A stretch of DNA of 64,000 nt from Ctenosaura bakeri (lineage: Eukaryota > Chordata > Lepidosauria > Squamata > Iguanidae), in assembly GCA_948474755.1 (NCBI GenBank), contig CAOLHI010004221.1:62001-126000 (forward strand). Direction: 5' to 3'. Below the pieces are notes generated by a model. That model was not told where the DNA came from, did no database searches, and was given only the letters and a program-made list of their open reading frames with translations. This document shows, one piece after another, positions 1 through 10,249 of this stretch; within the stretch, counting starts at the first letter, position 1; each line of letters begins with the position of its first letter. A program made the position numbers and the translations under genes.

Positions 1-420
1 AGGACACGAGCTTGCGCACCACCACCCAGGGAAGACAGGGGGACTCAGCAGCGCTGCCACAGCAGGAGCATCCTGATTGAAATTTGTGCCTCTCCTGAGG
101 AGGTATAGCGTGGGAACGATGGCAACTGGGGCCGGGCTTCTCCCACAAGTGCCGCAGGGATCACTTCCGCCGCTGCCGCCATCATGTGTTTCAACTCCCC
201 TGAGGGCATTGGAAGCGATACCCAGCCTCAGCGCCTCTCGCCTCCCCTGCGGAGCAAACACTTGCTAAGGAGAGGACGGCTTCTTGGCTCAGCCCATGGC
301 TGGCCTGGATGGAGGGATGGAGAGGGCCTCGGCTTCTCTTGCTGGCCCTAACATGCACCTACCCGCCCCCCCCCCGGATTGGGTGGATTCCTGGATACCT
401 CTTAAACTACCATAGGCCCG
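1..420. other. Non-coding, moderately GC-rich stretch
   Basis: Contains short CpG-bearing segments and a run of ten C near 367-376. The 63-codon frame here has no recognisable domain and no splice context. I see no gene or named repeat. Confidence 0.4.
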
Positions 421-1450
421 GGGTTTCTTTTTATTCCCCTCTATTAATGGCACCGTGGAAACTGATCTGGGGCTAAGTGGAACCAGGAGTATGCAGTTTG
501 GCTCCTTCTGAGGATTTTGGACACCTGTCTTACTCAGAGCAGCCAGTGGTTGAGGATTGTGGTGTTACCCTGTTTGACTAGGACTCCTTTAAAGGATTCC
601 CAAAAGCTGTCAAAATTTGTCTCTTGTGGGGAAAATTTAGCTCTGAGCAACTCCTTTATGCAAAGAGGACAGGGTAAGGATCCTGAAACCCAATTTTAAC
701 CGAGTTAGGCCAGAAATCACACAAAGGGATACAAATGAATAACTTTTATTGACTAACAATAGGTTATACTTAAGCTAATATACACCCACACTCACTACAA
801 GAGCTAATAGATTATAGAAGTTAAAATTCATACAATCACTCACTCATCTTCACACACACTGCAAACATACAAGATTATAGCAAGTTAGAAAGAGATGAAA
901 ATTAGGAAAGAGAGAAAAGGAGACATAAGGTCTGATACCACTCCAGAAGTCTTCAGCTGGAAGAAACGGCCTCAGCCACGCCTTGAGGGGTTGTGGGGAG
1001 CTTACAAACTTCATTGTTTTGCAGATTTGAAAGAATCTCCTTACTTTAAGCTCTCAAACCTCCAACTCCAAACTCCAAAAAGAATCAGAACATGCCTGGT
1101 TATATGTGAACAAAGTCCTGGGAAAGCCAGATGTTCCACCTTTTTATTAAGATGGAGTATTTCCTTTTTAGTTCAAAGAAAATACAACCAAAACATCCTT
1201 GTTGTTTCGTGTAAGATAGTATCTCTCCGGAGATGCAAGCAAGCCTTAGGTGTCAGATTCCAGGCCATTTGCATTGTAAACAAAGAGTAATTGTCTTCCT
1301 GATGGCTGCTGACCATCCTTTCAAGTTTCCGTGAGCCAATTTGCTAGATCACTCCAGAATGTATGACAGAAAACAGAAATCTCCTGCCTACATCCTTCCA
1401 GTATCTCTATGGCTCACTATTTTTGATATAAAATAATTAGGTTCCTCAGG
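421..1450 (-). repeat. Possible LTR-like fragment, unclassified
   Basis: On the minus strand this stretch has an AATAAA signal (plus-strand 745-750) followed by about 300 bases of mixed sequence, which loosely resembles an LTR R-U5 arrangement. No primer-binding site, gag, pol or second LTR was recognised. It could equally be unique non-coding DNA. The open frame at 895-1290 on the plus strand looks like chance. Confidence 0.18.
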
Positions 1451-1532
1451 ACATGGTTGTTGGGTATACTGGGGGTACAACAGTGGGACCTGTAATCTGA
1501 AATATCTGGAGGGTGTCAGGCTTAAAATTGCC

Positions 1533-1640
1533 AGATTGAAAGCTGGAGAGGGCTGTGTAGAAGAGAGGATTTCAGCAGCTGCCAGGTAACAAGCAACACC
1601 TGGTGAAATTCGCTTTTCTATACAACCCTTAAAGGTACAG
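1533..1640. mobile_element. Foldback MITE, family A (copy 1, partial)
   Basis: Shares the body 'CTGGAGAGGGC ... TTTCAGCAG ... CAAGCAACACCTG ... ACAACC.TTAAAGGTAC' with copies at 21848-22000 and 49440-49590. The consensus reads as a long hairpin in which the second half is the reverse complement of the first. No coding capacity. Confidence 0.5.
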
Positions 1641-2052
1641 TAGGGTTCTCCGTTTCCCCTCCCCCTCCACTGGCAACTCTATAGCAGTCTAGCTACTTCA
1701 CTTGTGTTAGTGGCAAGGGCAGCTGTCCCTGAATTTTTTTACGTTTTTGTCTCCAGCCTGGACAACTGGAGTAATGAGTCTGGAAGTCTTGGGGAAAAAG
1801 CAGGATATAAATGAAGTTAATAATGGTGATCATTATGATAATGATGACAACAACAATAATAATGGCTCTTTTCCTGTTGGATTCCTGTTGGGAATGTCAT
1901 TGCAAAATACTGATTGGGTCCTTTAAAGTACTGTAAATAGAAACTATCCCCTTGCTTAATAACCTGTTCACTAGAGGCAGAATGGAGACAAAATTCAAGA
2001 CCTTCTATATTACATGTATGTACTTTAAAAGTGATTTCTGGTTCGTTCTTTC

Positions 2053-2054
2053 TC

Positions 2055-2114
<60 letters not shown>

Positions 2115-2116
2115 TC
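2053..2116. repeat. (TTTC)n microsatellite
   Basis: About 15 uninterrupted TTTC units. It generates long Lys/Glu/Arg or Phe/Leu/Ser open frames on both strands that are not genes. Confidence 0.95.
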
Positions 2117-2417
2117 CCCCAAGAATTAAAAGTGGAAATATTTGTTATACAGTAAATTAGAGTGAGCAACTGTGGCTTCAGATTTTTTTTTTAAGTGACT
2201 GCAACACCCAGGTTTTGTTAAGTGGTTGCAACACCCACAGTTTTATTAGGGCTGCTAAGAGTTCTTGGTCAGAGGCATGCAAAGAGGGCTGCAGTTGCTC
2301 ACTCTGGTGCAAATGGTTTTTGCCATTAGACTTGAAGCACAAGTTGTTTTGTGTGAGGAAACATCCAGCATGTGGCAGAATTAAAATTTGCATGTAGGAA
2401 CTATTTCTCAGTGTAAA

Positions 2418-2625
2418 GTCGAAGGCTTTCACGGCCGGAATCCATAGGTTGTTGTGGGTTTTCCAGGCTTTGAGGCTATGTTCTATTAGTATTTTCTCCT
2501 GACATTTCGCCTGCATCTGTGGCTGGCATCTTCAGAGGATCTGAAGCCACAGATGCAGGTGAAACATCGGGAGAAAATACTAATAGAACACGGCCTCAAA
2601 GCCTGGAAAACCCGCAACAACCTAT
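2418..2625. mobile_element. Palindromic retroelement end, probably Penelope-like
   Basis: Two copies of one sequence face each other. The left arm, about 2447-2540, contains 'GGTTGTTGTGGGTTTTCCAG'. The right arm, about 2541-2624, is its reverse complement at roughly 90% identity over about 80 bp. The motif starting 'GTCGAAGGCTTTCACGGCCG' is a common squamate repeat end. I connect it with Penelope-like elements, whose terminal repeats can be inverted. The family name is from memory; the palindrome is seen directly. Confidence 0.5.
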
Positions 2626-2754
2626 TTCTTAGTGTTTTGTGTCAAAAATCCATTTTCCTTCTGCCTCTCTCTCTCTCTCTCCTTCTCCATTTTCCTGCTT
2701 TGTCCTTAGCTTATTTTCACTGCTGTAAACTGAGTTCAGAGTCTACAAATAATT

Positions 2755-2835
2755 GATCTTCGTTGTGCTCTTGCAAAGACTGGCCCGAGAATTTCTGATC
2801 TGGTGAGAAAGAAGCAATCTCAACCTTCGCACTGA
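2755..2835 (+). pseudogene. hAT (SPIN-type) transposase C-terminal relic
   Basis: From GAT at 2755 to TGA at 2833-2835 the frame reads DLRCALAKTG, then PRISDLVRKKQSQPSH and stop. This is a typical hAT transposase C-terminus, from the end of the dimerisation region. It is directly followed by SPIN-type 3' non-coding sequence and a SPIN-type inverted terminal repeat at 3188. Everything upstream of residue D is lost, so only 26 codons remain. The preceding sequence shows no further transposase similarity. Confidence 0.7.
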
Positions 2836-3188
2836 CGTTGGCTTTTTACGCATACTGTCGCAAAATGTAGCAATGTAGTTTACTGTTAAGACTGTTACCC
2901 ATGCTACACCATGCTTCAAGACAAAATTTGATTTATTTGTAATTAGAAATAAATATTTCACAATATATAATTCCATATTGTTTTTGTGATTAATCACTAT
3001 GCTTTAATTATGTTCAATTTGTAACAATGAAAATACATCCTGCATATCAGATATTTACATTACGATTCATAACAGTAGCAAAATTACAGTTATGAAGTAG
3101 CAACGAAAATAATTTTATGGTTGGGGGTCACCACAACATGAGGAACTGTATTAAAGGGTCGCGGCATTAGGAAGGTTGAGAACCACGG
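2755..3188 (+). mobile_element. SPIN-type hAT transposon, 3' end (5'-truncated)
   Basis: The right end carries the SPIN-like block 'GGTTGGGGGTCACCACAACA', then 'GGGTCGCGGCATTAGGAAGG' and a terminal repeat ending AGAACCACGG at 3188. The flank 3189-3196 is CTCTAGAA, which has the central TA favoured by Buster-group hATs. The left end is missing, so no duplication partner exists. SPIN elements are known to have spread horizontally among tetrapods, including lizards. Confidence 0.8.
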
Positions 3189-3196
3189 CTCTAGAA

Positions 3197-4385
3197 ACAT
3201 TAGAGTTGGAACATCTTTGTAAATACCTGTCCAGCTACCTGTCTATGAAATGAAGGTTCTCTTGAAACTGGGCCATCTCTTGACTTATATTCTCCTAGAA
3301 TCTTCCAGATGTCCACTGTCCAAAGACGTTTTTCCACTTCCCTTGACCCACACAGAACTCTACAAATGTCTCAGAACACATGGTTCTCCTCAGGAAGGGT
3401 TGATTTAGATTGTGTTAGGTTGATTTAAATGATTTTATCTTAAGTCTCTGTGTGTGATCACCGAGTTCCCCTTTTCTTCCTTGTTCAATAAATAAATCAT
3501 TTCGTATACATTTTTTTCTGAAATTTCTCACTAAAATCTTCCCCATGTGCTCAACACCCATTGTGGTGTTAGGATATCAGGTTTTTTGTTGCATACTCTG
3601 GATTTCGGGAAACAAAAGCTCTACTCCTGGTTTTAATATTTCTGGAGTGGAACTCAAGGAAAGCTAAGTTGTAGAAAATCTTTGCACAGTCTAACAACAT
3701 AGAACTGGCATACTTACGGTGGGTTGCTCAGAATGTTTTAGACTGCAGTTGCCATCGTCTCTGTTAGCCATTCTGGTTGGGGCTTATGGGAGATATACAA
3801 CATGATGTTAGAAGGGAGAAAACTAAATTGTTCACACGAGGAGCAGCTTGTGGTGATCCTTTTACAAAAGCTGCCCCAACATCCATCGCACCAAGTTTTA
3901 TCTTCCATTGATGAGAGGCCCAGGTTTTCATGATGACACACAAATATCTGCTCTCATGTCTACCAACATGTTAAAATGTGTTTTCTAGTAAATGCTTTAT
4001 ATTCTCTATTTAGTACTAGTTAGAGATGACAGCACAGTATTGTTATGAAAGGATTTTCCTGTCAAAGCACCCTGTAGATCTTTGGAGCAACTACACAAAC
4101 TTTGCTATGTGAACAAAGGAAATTCTGGAAATCAAGAATAAATCCCCTCTATCTCTTTTTGTGCAATGGTTTGAGACTAGATACCAGAACTTAAATTCAA
4201 TTGCTAGTCCTCAACTAGAATAGATTTATTAACTCCATGGAACTTAAACAACACTGGCTTTTCTCTTGAGGAGTTGATACCATGTGTTTATTCTAGCTAG
4301 GACTAATAATTGAATTTTGTGCAAATAATAGTGTTTTAAAATATAGTCAACAGGGTAAATATACTCCATGTTTTGAGAGCTATTC
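3197..4385. other. Non-coding; nothing recognised
   Basis: No splice-flanked open frame, RNA gene or repeat that I can name. The 67-codon minus frame at 3738-3941 has no domain. Probably unique intergenic DNA downstream of CSRNP3. Confidence 0.4.
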
Positions 4386-4830
4386 CTCATTTTTTTTTAA
4401 AAAATTAATTAGTTAAACTTATATAATACATAACATAATACATAATGAACACAGACTTACAAACCCCTTATACCCATAAATTCTTAAAACTCAAATCTGC
4501 ACTACAATTAAATAGTAAGTGCTCCCCCACACCGGGACCATTAGAGATATAACCACTTCCATTCCTTTCATGTGATTCCATTCACCTTCCAAAATTGTAA
4601 TGATTCTTCCGTTGGTTTACTTCCTTTCCTTTTTATTTACACATAATCAATAAATTCACCCCAAATATCTATAAAAATATCTTTTTTAAACTCCCCCTTC
4701 TTTAATATTACCAGTCAATTTATCAATAGCTATATCCTAAACTTCTTTATACCATTCATTTAAAGGAGAGTCCTGTTCTATTTTCCAATTCTTAGCTATC
4801 CTCATTTTTGAGCCCTCTTCTACAGGGCTG
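4386..4830 (-). repeat. Possible L1-type LINE 3' end
   Basis: Read on the minus strand, this AT-rich tract ends in an A-run (plus-strand T-run at about 4391-4398). Its '..CCAATTCTTAGCTAT..' region resembles lizard L1 3' sequence as I recall it. No reverse-transcriptase motif is visible, so the name is tentative. Confidence 0.3.
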
Positions 4831-5984
4831 GTACCAGGTTTGATAGGACGCTGGGCAAGATGTTCTCCAGCTTCCCCTTCTCCCATGCCTCTCCAGGAAG
4901 GCCTCCTATGATCAAACGGTGGAGAGGGACAGGAAGTGGTGCTGAAAGCAGTGCTGCCCCAGCCACCCAATGAAAAGAGGAAGATGGATAAGGTACCTGC
5001 AATCGCTGCTACCACACGTTCATATCCCAAATGCCCCCAGGCTCCATCCCAGGGATGTACCTATGAGAGGAGGGGTAAATGAGAGTTTTGCCTCTCAGGA
5101 TTTTTTTCCCCTTCAGTTCCCCAAATTTCTAGCATTGCAGAGAATGAGACACTGAAAACGAAGGTGCCGAGAAACCTATCCCTTTGTTTTGCCTGAATAA
5201 TCCTAATGTGAGCATAATTTGTGCACACTGTGCGTCTGTTATGTCATACCTGCTTATTTGTGTGTGTGTATGCATGTGTATTCAAAGTGAATTTTGGGCA
5301 CAGCTGCTGCTTCTAGATGTGAGCCATCACACCCTAAAAAGTATGTTGCATTTGTTTAATATTTGCAAGTAAGTGTAATACTTGCAAGTAAATAGGTAGC
5401 TCTGCCCGTTTGTTTCTAATAAATGAGGAGATACTGCATGTTCTCTAAAGCTGTTATCTTTGAATTCAAAGTCTAGTGAAAGAAAAGTATTTATGCATTT
5501 CTTTTCAGTATGTTTCCCCCACCAAAGGAAGCCTGGAGCTCTATTAATCACTGTTTACAGCAGAATAAATTTCAGTATGGCAGCACAGATTCCTTCCCCG
5601 CCCCCTTGCATCTCTCCACTTAGCTTCATCCACATTATCATCCACAGGGACTGTCATAGGACCCCATGGTTCTTGTGGATGCCTATTGCTTTTTGTCCAG
5701 TCGTAGCTGGATACTTGTATGCACCCCACCCTGAACCCCACCAACCAGGAAATGGCTGTGTTGGGGGGAGGCTGCAGCAGAGAAAAGGTGGATTTGAGGG
5801 TAATTATACGAGCGACATAGCTTTGTCTCCTCAAAATACATTTTTTCATAATTTTTCATACCCCAGCTAGTTTACTGGGTTTTATTATTTCTGTTTCAAA
5901 GGCAATGAACTTATTGAGTAAAATGCAAAAGGATACTTATAGAGCACAAAAAAAAGCCCACTATAACATACTGGATAATTTTTA
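4831..5984. other. Non-coding; nothing recognised
   Basis: The overlapping frames at 5460-5870 (plus) and 5544-5849 (minus) occupy the same bases on opposite strands. Neither has a domain, a conserved splice site or biased composition. I see no repeat that I can name. Confidence 0.4.
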
Positions 5985-6155
5985 AGCAGGAAAATAGCTG
6001 AAAAAATAGCTATATAGGTATATAGATATATAATTTTGATTGTATATAATTCTTACCTTTCTGTTTCTTATATGTTTATGAAAAGAAAGAATGATTATTT
6101 GTAAATATTGTTTGTTACAACTTTAATAAAAATATTTTTTTTAAAAAAATAGCTA
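5985..6155 (+). repeat. Possible L1-type LINE 3' tail
   Basis: AT-rich sequence ending '..TTGTTACAACTTTAATAAAA' followed by a T/A-rich tail. This looks like the 3' end of a retrotransposon with an AATAAA signal. No coding part is present. Confidence 0.3.
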
Positions 6156-6874
6156 TACTATTTCTAATATTTTAAAAACTTTAAATGTCTATTCAATGAA
6201 TTGACCAGCAGAGGGTGCTGCTGCAAGAGAATGTCCAACAGTGTCTGAAAATGGCTTCCTAGCTTCTACTGCATTAACAAAATTCACTAGATGAACAAAG
6301 TCATATCGTGGTGGATACCAATGGAAGAACAATTTAGCTATGTGTGGAGACAAACTTATTATGATTATTCAAGGAAGCATACGATTAGGTGCTTTGCATA
6401 TGAAAGGAAAGAGAGGAGCATTTCTTGCTAGGGAGTACATATGACGCCACTAAGAACTAATCAAGATGGCAACTTATTTTGCAGTTTTCAGAGCACAGTG
6501 GTCTCCAGAATCAACACTAGGCCTCCATTACTGTACTTTCAAAGTAAAAATATCCAGATCTTGTATATTGTTTTAAGGACTGGCTTCCCCAGGGGTGATC
6601 CTATTAAATCTGTGGCTTCAAAAATAATTTTTTTTAAAAAAAAAGGTACAAAAAAATAAGGGCAGACTAAAGCAAGGGAGCCCCTAGCGCGCTCCCCCCA
6701 TCCAAGAGAAAGAATGCAGGGATTTAAAACTCACTGTGCTCCAATTCTCTTTTCTTACTTTTTCCCCAAAGACAAGTCTATGAAAGAGCTAGAACAGATG
6801 CGTTTATTATAAATTGTCAATTCCATTAGTATGTGTTCACCACTACCCAAAATGGAGAAGGAAGAACCATACTT
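6156..6874. other. Non-coding; nothing recognised
   Basis: Contains A-runs at about 6626-6660. The open frame at 6441-6659 runs into that A-run and has no domain. Confidence 0.4.
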
Positions 6875-7047
6875 GGGGCCTTTCCGCACTACAGTGTTAT
6901 AATGCTCTTATTCCACTTTCAACATCCTGTGGAATTCTGGGGTTTGTAGTTTATTGAGGCCAAATGTTTTCTGGCTGAAAATGCAAAGCCCAGGATTCCA
7001 TAGGATGTTGAAAGTGGAATAATAGCACTGTAGTGCAAAAAGGTCCC
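6875..7047. mobile_element. Small palindromic MITE (GGCC...TTTCAACATCC family), copy 1
   Basis: The left arm 'CTTATTCCACTTTCAACATC' is mirrored at the right end by 'GATGTTGAAAGTGGAATAAT'. The termini are GGCCTTTCCGCAC and GTGCAAAAAGGTCC. The arms are about 80 bp and the whole copy folds back on itself. No coding capacity. Confidence 0.8.
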
Positions 7048-7059
7048 AAGGATTCCTTT

Positions 7060-7229
7060 GGCCATTTCCGGACTGGACTGTTATAGCGCTATTATTCCAC
7101 TTTCAACATCCTGTGAAATCCTGGGCTTTGCAGTTTAGGGAGGGGCCTCAGTAAACTACAAACCCCAGGATCCCACAGGATGTTGAAAGTGGAATAATAG
7201 TGCTATAACAGTCCAGTGCAGAAACAGCC
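7060..7229. mobile_element. Small palindromic MITE, copy 2
   Basis: Begins GGCCATTTCCGGAC and ends GTGCAGAAACAGCC. It has the same inverted arms as its neighbour at 6875-7047, with only 12 bp between them. The flanking triplets TTT and TTG are not identical. Confidence 0.8.
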
Positions 7230-7904
7230 TTGGATTAGAATGTCTCAACATATGCATGAGAAATATCACTGAAAAATCAATCTATTGTGTTATATATTAA
7301 TTGCCCCCTTGGAGGCTTTTTATTAAAACCTCCATGGATGTACTGCAAACATATCTCCATATTTTAGCCAGAACTGCTGAAATACTTAAAATTTTGCTAT
7401 GATAATAACTATTCCCAGTATCAGGCATAGGGTACTTAGTCTGACTTTAGCATCCTGCATGTTCACCAGAATTACCCACATACTTCAACATCTCTTTTCA
7501 AATCAAAGACCAATTGCCTATAGTAGATTCAGCTCACTCTGATGTCTCCAGGAATGCCACCTCACAGTGAAAAAAACAAATATAGTTCTGTAGGTTCCCT
7601 CCAATCTATCTGGGAGCAACCCCAGACACAGCATGCCTTGCAGGACGAGAGAAAGGCACTTTGAGATAGGCCAGCTTGACTTTGTCATACAGCATCAAGG
7701 ACCACATAAAGCTTGAGTCAGCAACTGAGCGCGGTTATGTGTTACCAACACTGGGCTCAACTCACCTGGGTCTTCCAACTTCTACTCCTTTTATTCCAGA
7801 ATGAAATTATTTAAAATTGATTATTATTTACGGCCAGAATCCTACTGGGGATTTTCATATGCATAAACACTGTAGTTTCAGTGCTACACAGCGAATCTCG
7901 TCCT
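7230..7904. other. Non-coding; nothing recognised
   Basis: AT-rich at first, mixed later. No supported gene, RNA or repeat. Confidence 0.4.
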
Positions 7905-8275
7905 GATTTCTCTCCCCCCCCCAAAAAAAAAATACTCACTGGCCAGGAGGCAGCTGCTGTGATCATTGGGAGCCTCTTCCTGTGTTGATCAGGAAGCAGT
8001 TGGCTGATGGATTCACCCCCTCCTCTGAGTAGTCTCCAGCTTGACAGGCAGAAACAGGACCCCAATTGCAGTTCCCCTCTTGCCAGAGACTGGTTGTGTG
8101 AGGACAGGGTGTCCTCATCAGCCACCTACTTGCTGACCTACAGACAAACACCCCCCCCATTGAAAGCCGTGGCTGCTTTCCAGTAAGGAGATTGGAGGAC
8201 TTTCATCAGCCCTATATAGCCCCTAAACTAGGGGATACGTAGGGATCGTGAATCTGAAACGGTCATTCAGACTTA
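7905..8275. repeat. Unclassified dispersed repeat, family B (copy 1)
   Basis: Matches 22620-22965 in the same orientation. Shared blocks include the GCAGC segment, 'ATCAGGAAG..TGGCTGAT', 'CAATTGCAGTTCCCCT' and 'CTAAACTAG..GATAC.TAGGGAT'. The 104-codon minus frame inside is not conserved in the other copy, so this is a repeat and not a gene. Confidence 0.5.
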
Positions 8276-8289
8276 CCCAATAGAATTTT

Positions 8290-8640
8290 GGCCAATTCAA
8301 ATATTTATATTCTGTTCTATATCCTTGGATCTCACAACAGTATAGATGTAAAATCAATTATAAATTTAAAACCATTTAAAATTAAAAACAATAAAAACAA
8401 TTTAAAGACTAAAGCTATATTACCCAACAGAATAAGCTGAAGCAATTTAAAACCATATGCATATGCACTTTGCAATAAATCAGGCCACAGAGGCTTCAAT
8501 AAAAAGCCATGTTTTTGGTTGGCATGAGAATAAAGCCGGTTTTGGCACAACTTGGACCAACTTGGGCCAAAAAAGACATATACCATTTAGGAGGGGGGGC
8601 ACCTCCAAAAAGACCTTCCAATGTATTCTAGCGTATTATC
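8290..8640. repeat. Possible LINE 3'-region fragment
   Basis: A-rich sequence with repeated AATTTAAAAC and AAAACAATTTAAA, then 'AGGCTTCAATAAAAAGCC' and 'GGGGGGGCACCTCCAAAAAG'. It resembles 3' portions of lizard L2/RTE-type LINEs as I recall them. Orientation and class are uncertain. Confidence 0.25.
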
Positions 8641-8690
8641 TCCGCAGGTGGGACAGAGACAGTCCAGCTCACATAGCTCAGGCTAACAAT

Positions 8691-9096
8691 GGCCCTTTCC
8701 GCATGAGAACACTCTTCTGCGTCGTAGCGCTGCAAATCTGGGTCGGAAGCAAGCATATCAGCAACGCGCCACTCCCTACTTGCTTGCTCCCTGCAGAAGG
8801 GAGCGGGATAGCCCCGCACCTTCCTTTTGCAGTGCAGGCAGACACTTGCCATTGCTGTGCTGGAGCAAGAAGCGCCACAAATGTGCAGCTGCGGCTTCCA
8901 CATGATTGTAAGTATGGGACACTGTGCAATTGGAAGTGCAAAACAGATTTTTTCTGTGTTTTGCAAATGCCGTGCGAATGCTGCGCTTCTCGACAGGATG
9001 GCAGTGGGACGGTGACGACGTTGTGTGGAAAAACAACCTGCTGATCGCTGCCGTCTTGTGGCAGAAGCAGGACAGCGACATCGTGCAGAAAGGGCC
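8691..9096. mobile_element. MITE with GGCCC ends, 406 bp, TSD AAT
   Basis: Begins GGCCCTTTCCGCATGA and ends TCGTGCAGAAAGGGCC, flanked on both sides by AAT (8688-8690 and 9097-9099). The interior is GC-richer than its surroundings and opens several overlapping frames on both strands, none with a domain. It shares termini, but not the whole interior, with the other GGCC-ended elements of the window. Confidence 0.8.
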
Positions 9097-9099
9097 AAT

Positions 9100-10000
9100 A
9101 TCAGCACAGTGCAAGAGGGAACTGGTGATTCGAAGAGTGTGTGAGTCTGTCAGACCTCAGTGAAAACCATGTGAAAGACAAGACATCATGGGGAACTTGG
9201 ACCAAGGCAAAGAAAAAGAATGCTCTAGCTAGTACTGAAAGTTACATTTCGCACTTTAGAATTCGGCATCAGTTAAGTACAGCGATGGAAAGCCTACTGG
9301 TAGACTCAGTTGTGATTTGCAGTAGTTTGGCAAAAGTTTCTGACTCCTTTGTCCACATGTTTTGTGTTGATTGATATAAATCAAAAATAGCAGTTCTTAA
9401 CCTTTTCTTCATCACAAACCCCCTTTGAATACCTTTTGTTGCTGTGGGCCACCAAAACTTAACTCAAGCGTTAAAAACTTAAAATGCATCAAATATTTAT
9501 TTAAAGTTGTTGTCTTCAAATGTGGAGAGAAGGGAGAAATAAGTAAATGCACACCTCTCTAGTACAAAAACTGTATGTGAAGTAGTGAGAAATGTCACAC
9601 ACTTTTTCTCAGCCTCTTAGCATTGTTCCCTTCCAAGTTCTCACTGCATGCAGAAGTAGCAAGTGCTGAACACAGTTTTGCTATCAAGCAGTTGTTTTCA
9701 GAACTTTTGAACAGTTTGAAATATTGTAATAAATCTTTGTACAAATGTTGTACAAAGAATCCTGCTTTTTGAGATCATGGTGTTACCATATCTCTGTCCA
9801 TCTTTCTTTTTTATTTGTATCCCGCCTCTCCATATGGATCTTCCTTTCATTCACTCCTTCTCTTTTAATGATAAAAACTCACAACATTTCTTCAAGCTTT
9901 TGTGGACTACTTATGAGGACCTCACGGCTGCCCAGAGGTCATTGGACAACAAGAATGACTGATATGAAGTTTTTCTACAACCCATTCTTGAAACCTACCA
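9100..10000. other. Non-coding; possible old hAT fragment from 9389
   Basis: The start 'AGCAGTTCTTAACCTTTTCT' near 9389 resembles a decayed hAT inverted terminal repeat, followed by 'CATCACAAACCCCCTTTGAA'. I found no matching right end. A short 'TTTGTATCCCGCCTCTCCAT' piece at about 9812-9835 recurs at 50072-50091 and looks LINE-derived. No gene is visible. Confidence 0.25.
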
Positions 10001-10217
10001 AGTAATTTTATTACAAGGATTCTAAAAAAGTGCAAACCCCCCCCCCACCGCAATTGCTGTAACTGTATTACAACTTTGCTCATAGATCTATACCACTCAA
10101 GGTGGATGTCAGGTTGGTACTTCTGACAAGCTCTAATTCATTCAGTCTTGCAAAGCAATAGTTCTTATACAAACACAAGATAAACATTAATACTTTAAGT
10201 ACAGGAGATGCTTAATG

Positions 10218-10249
10218 CGTGCACACACACACGCACACACACACACACA
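10218..10249. repeat. (CA)n microsatellite
   Basis: About 16 CA units with occasional CG. Confidence 0.9.

Noticed and set aside
1817..2155. Two 67-101 codon frames on opposite strands
   Set aside because: Their length comes from the (TTTC)n microsatellite, which has no in-frame stop.
8457..9163. 195-, 159- and 112-codon frames on opposite strands
   Set aside because: They span the boundary of the MITE at 8691-9096 and neighbouring non-coding DNA, with no domain and no splice sites.
1..10000. Search for exons of GALNT3, the expected downstream neighbour
   Set aside because: No frame shows glycosyltransferase or ricin-type lectin motifs; the gene is probably left of this window.
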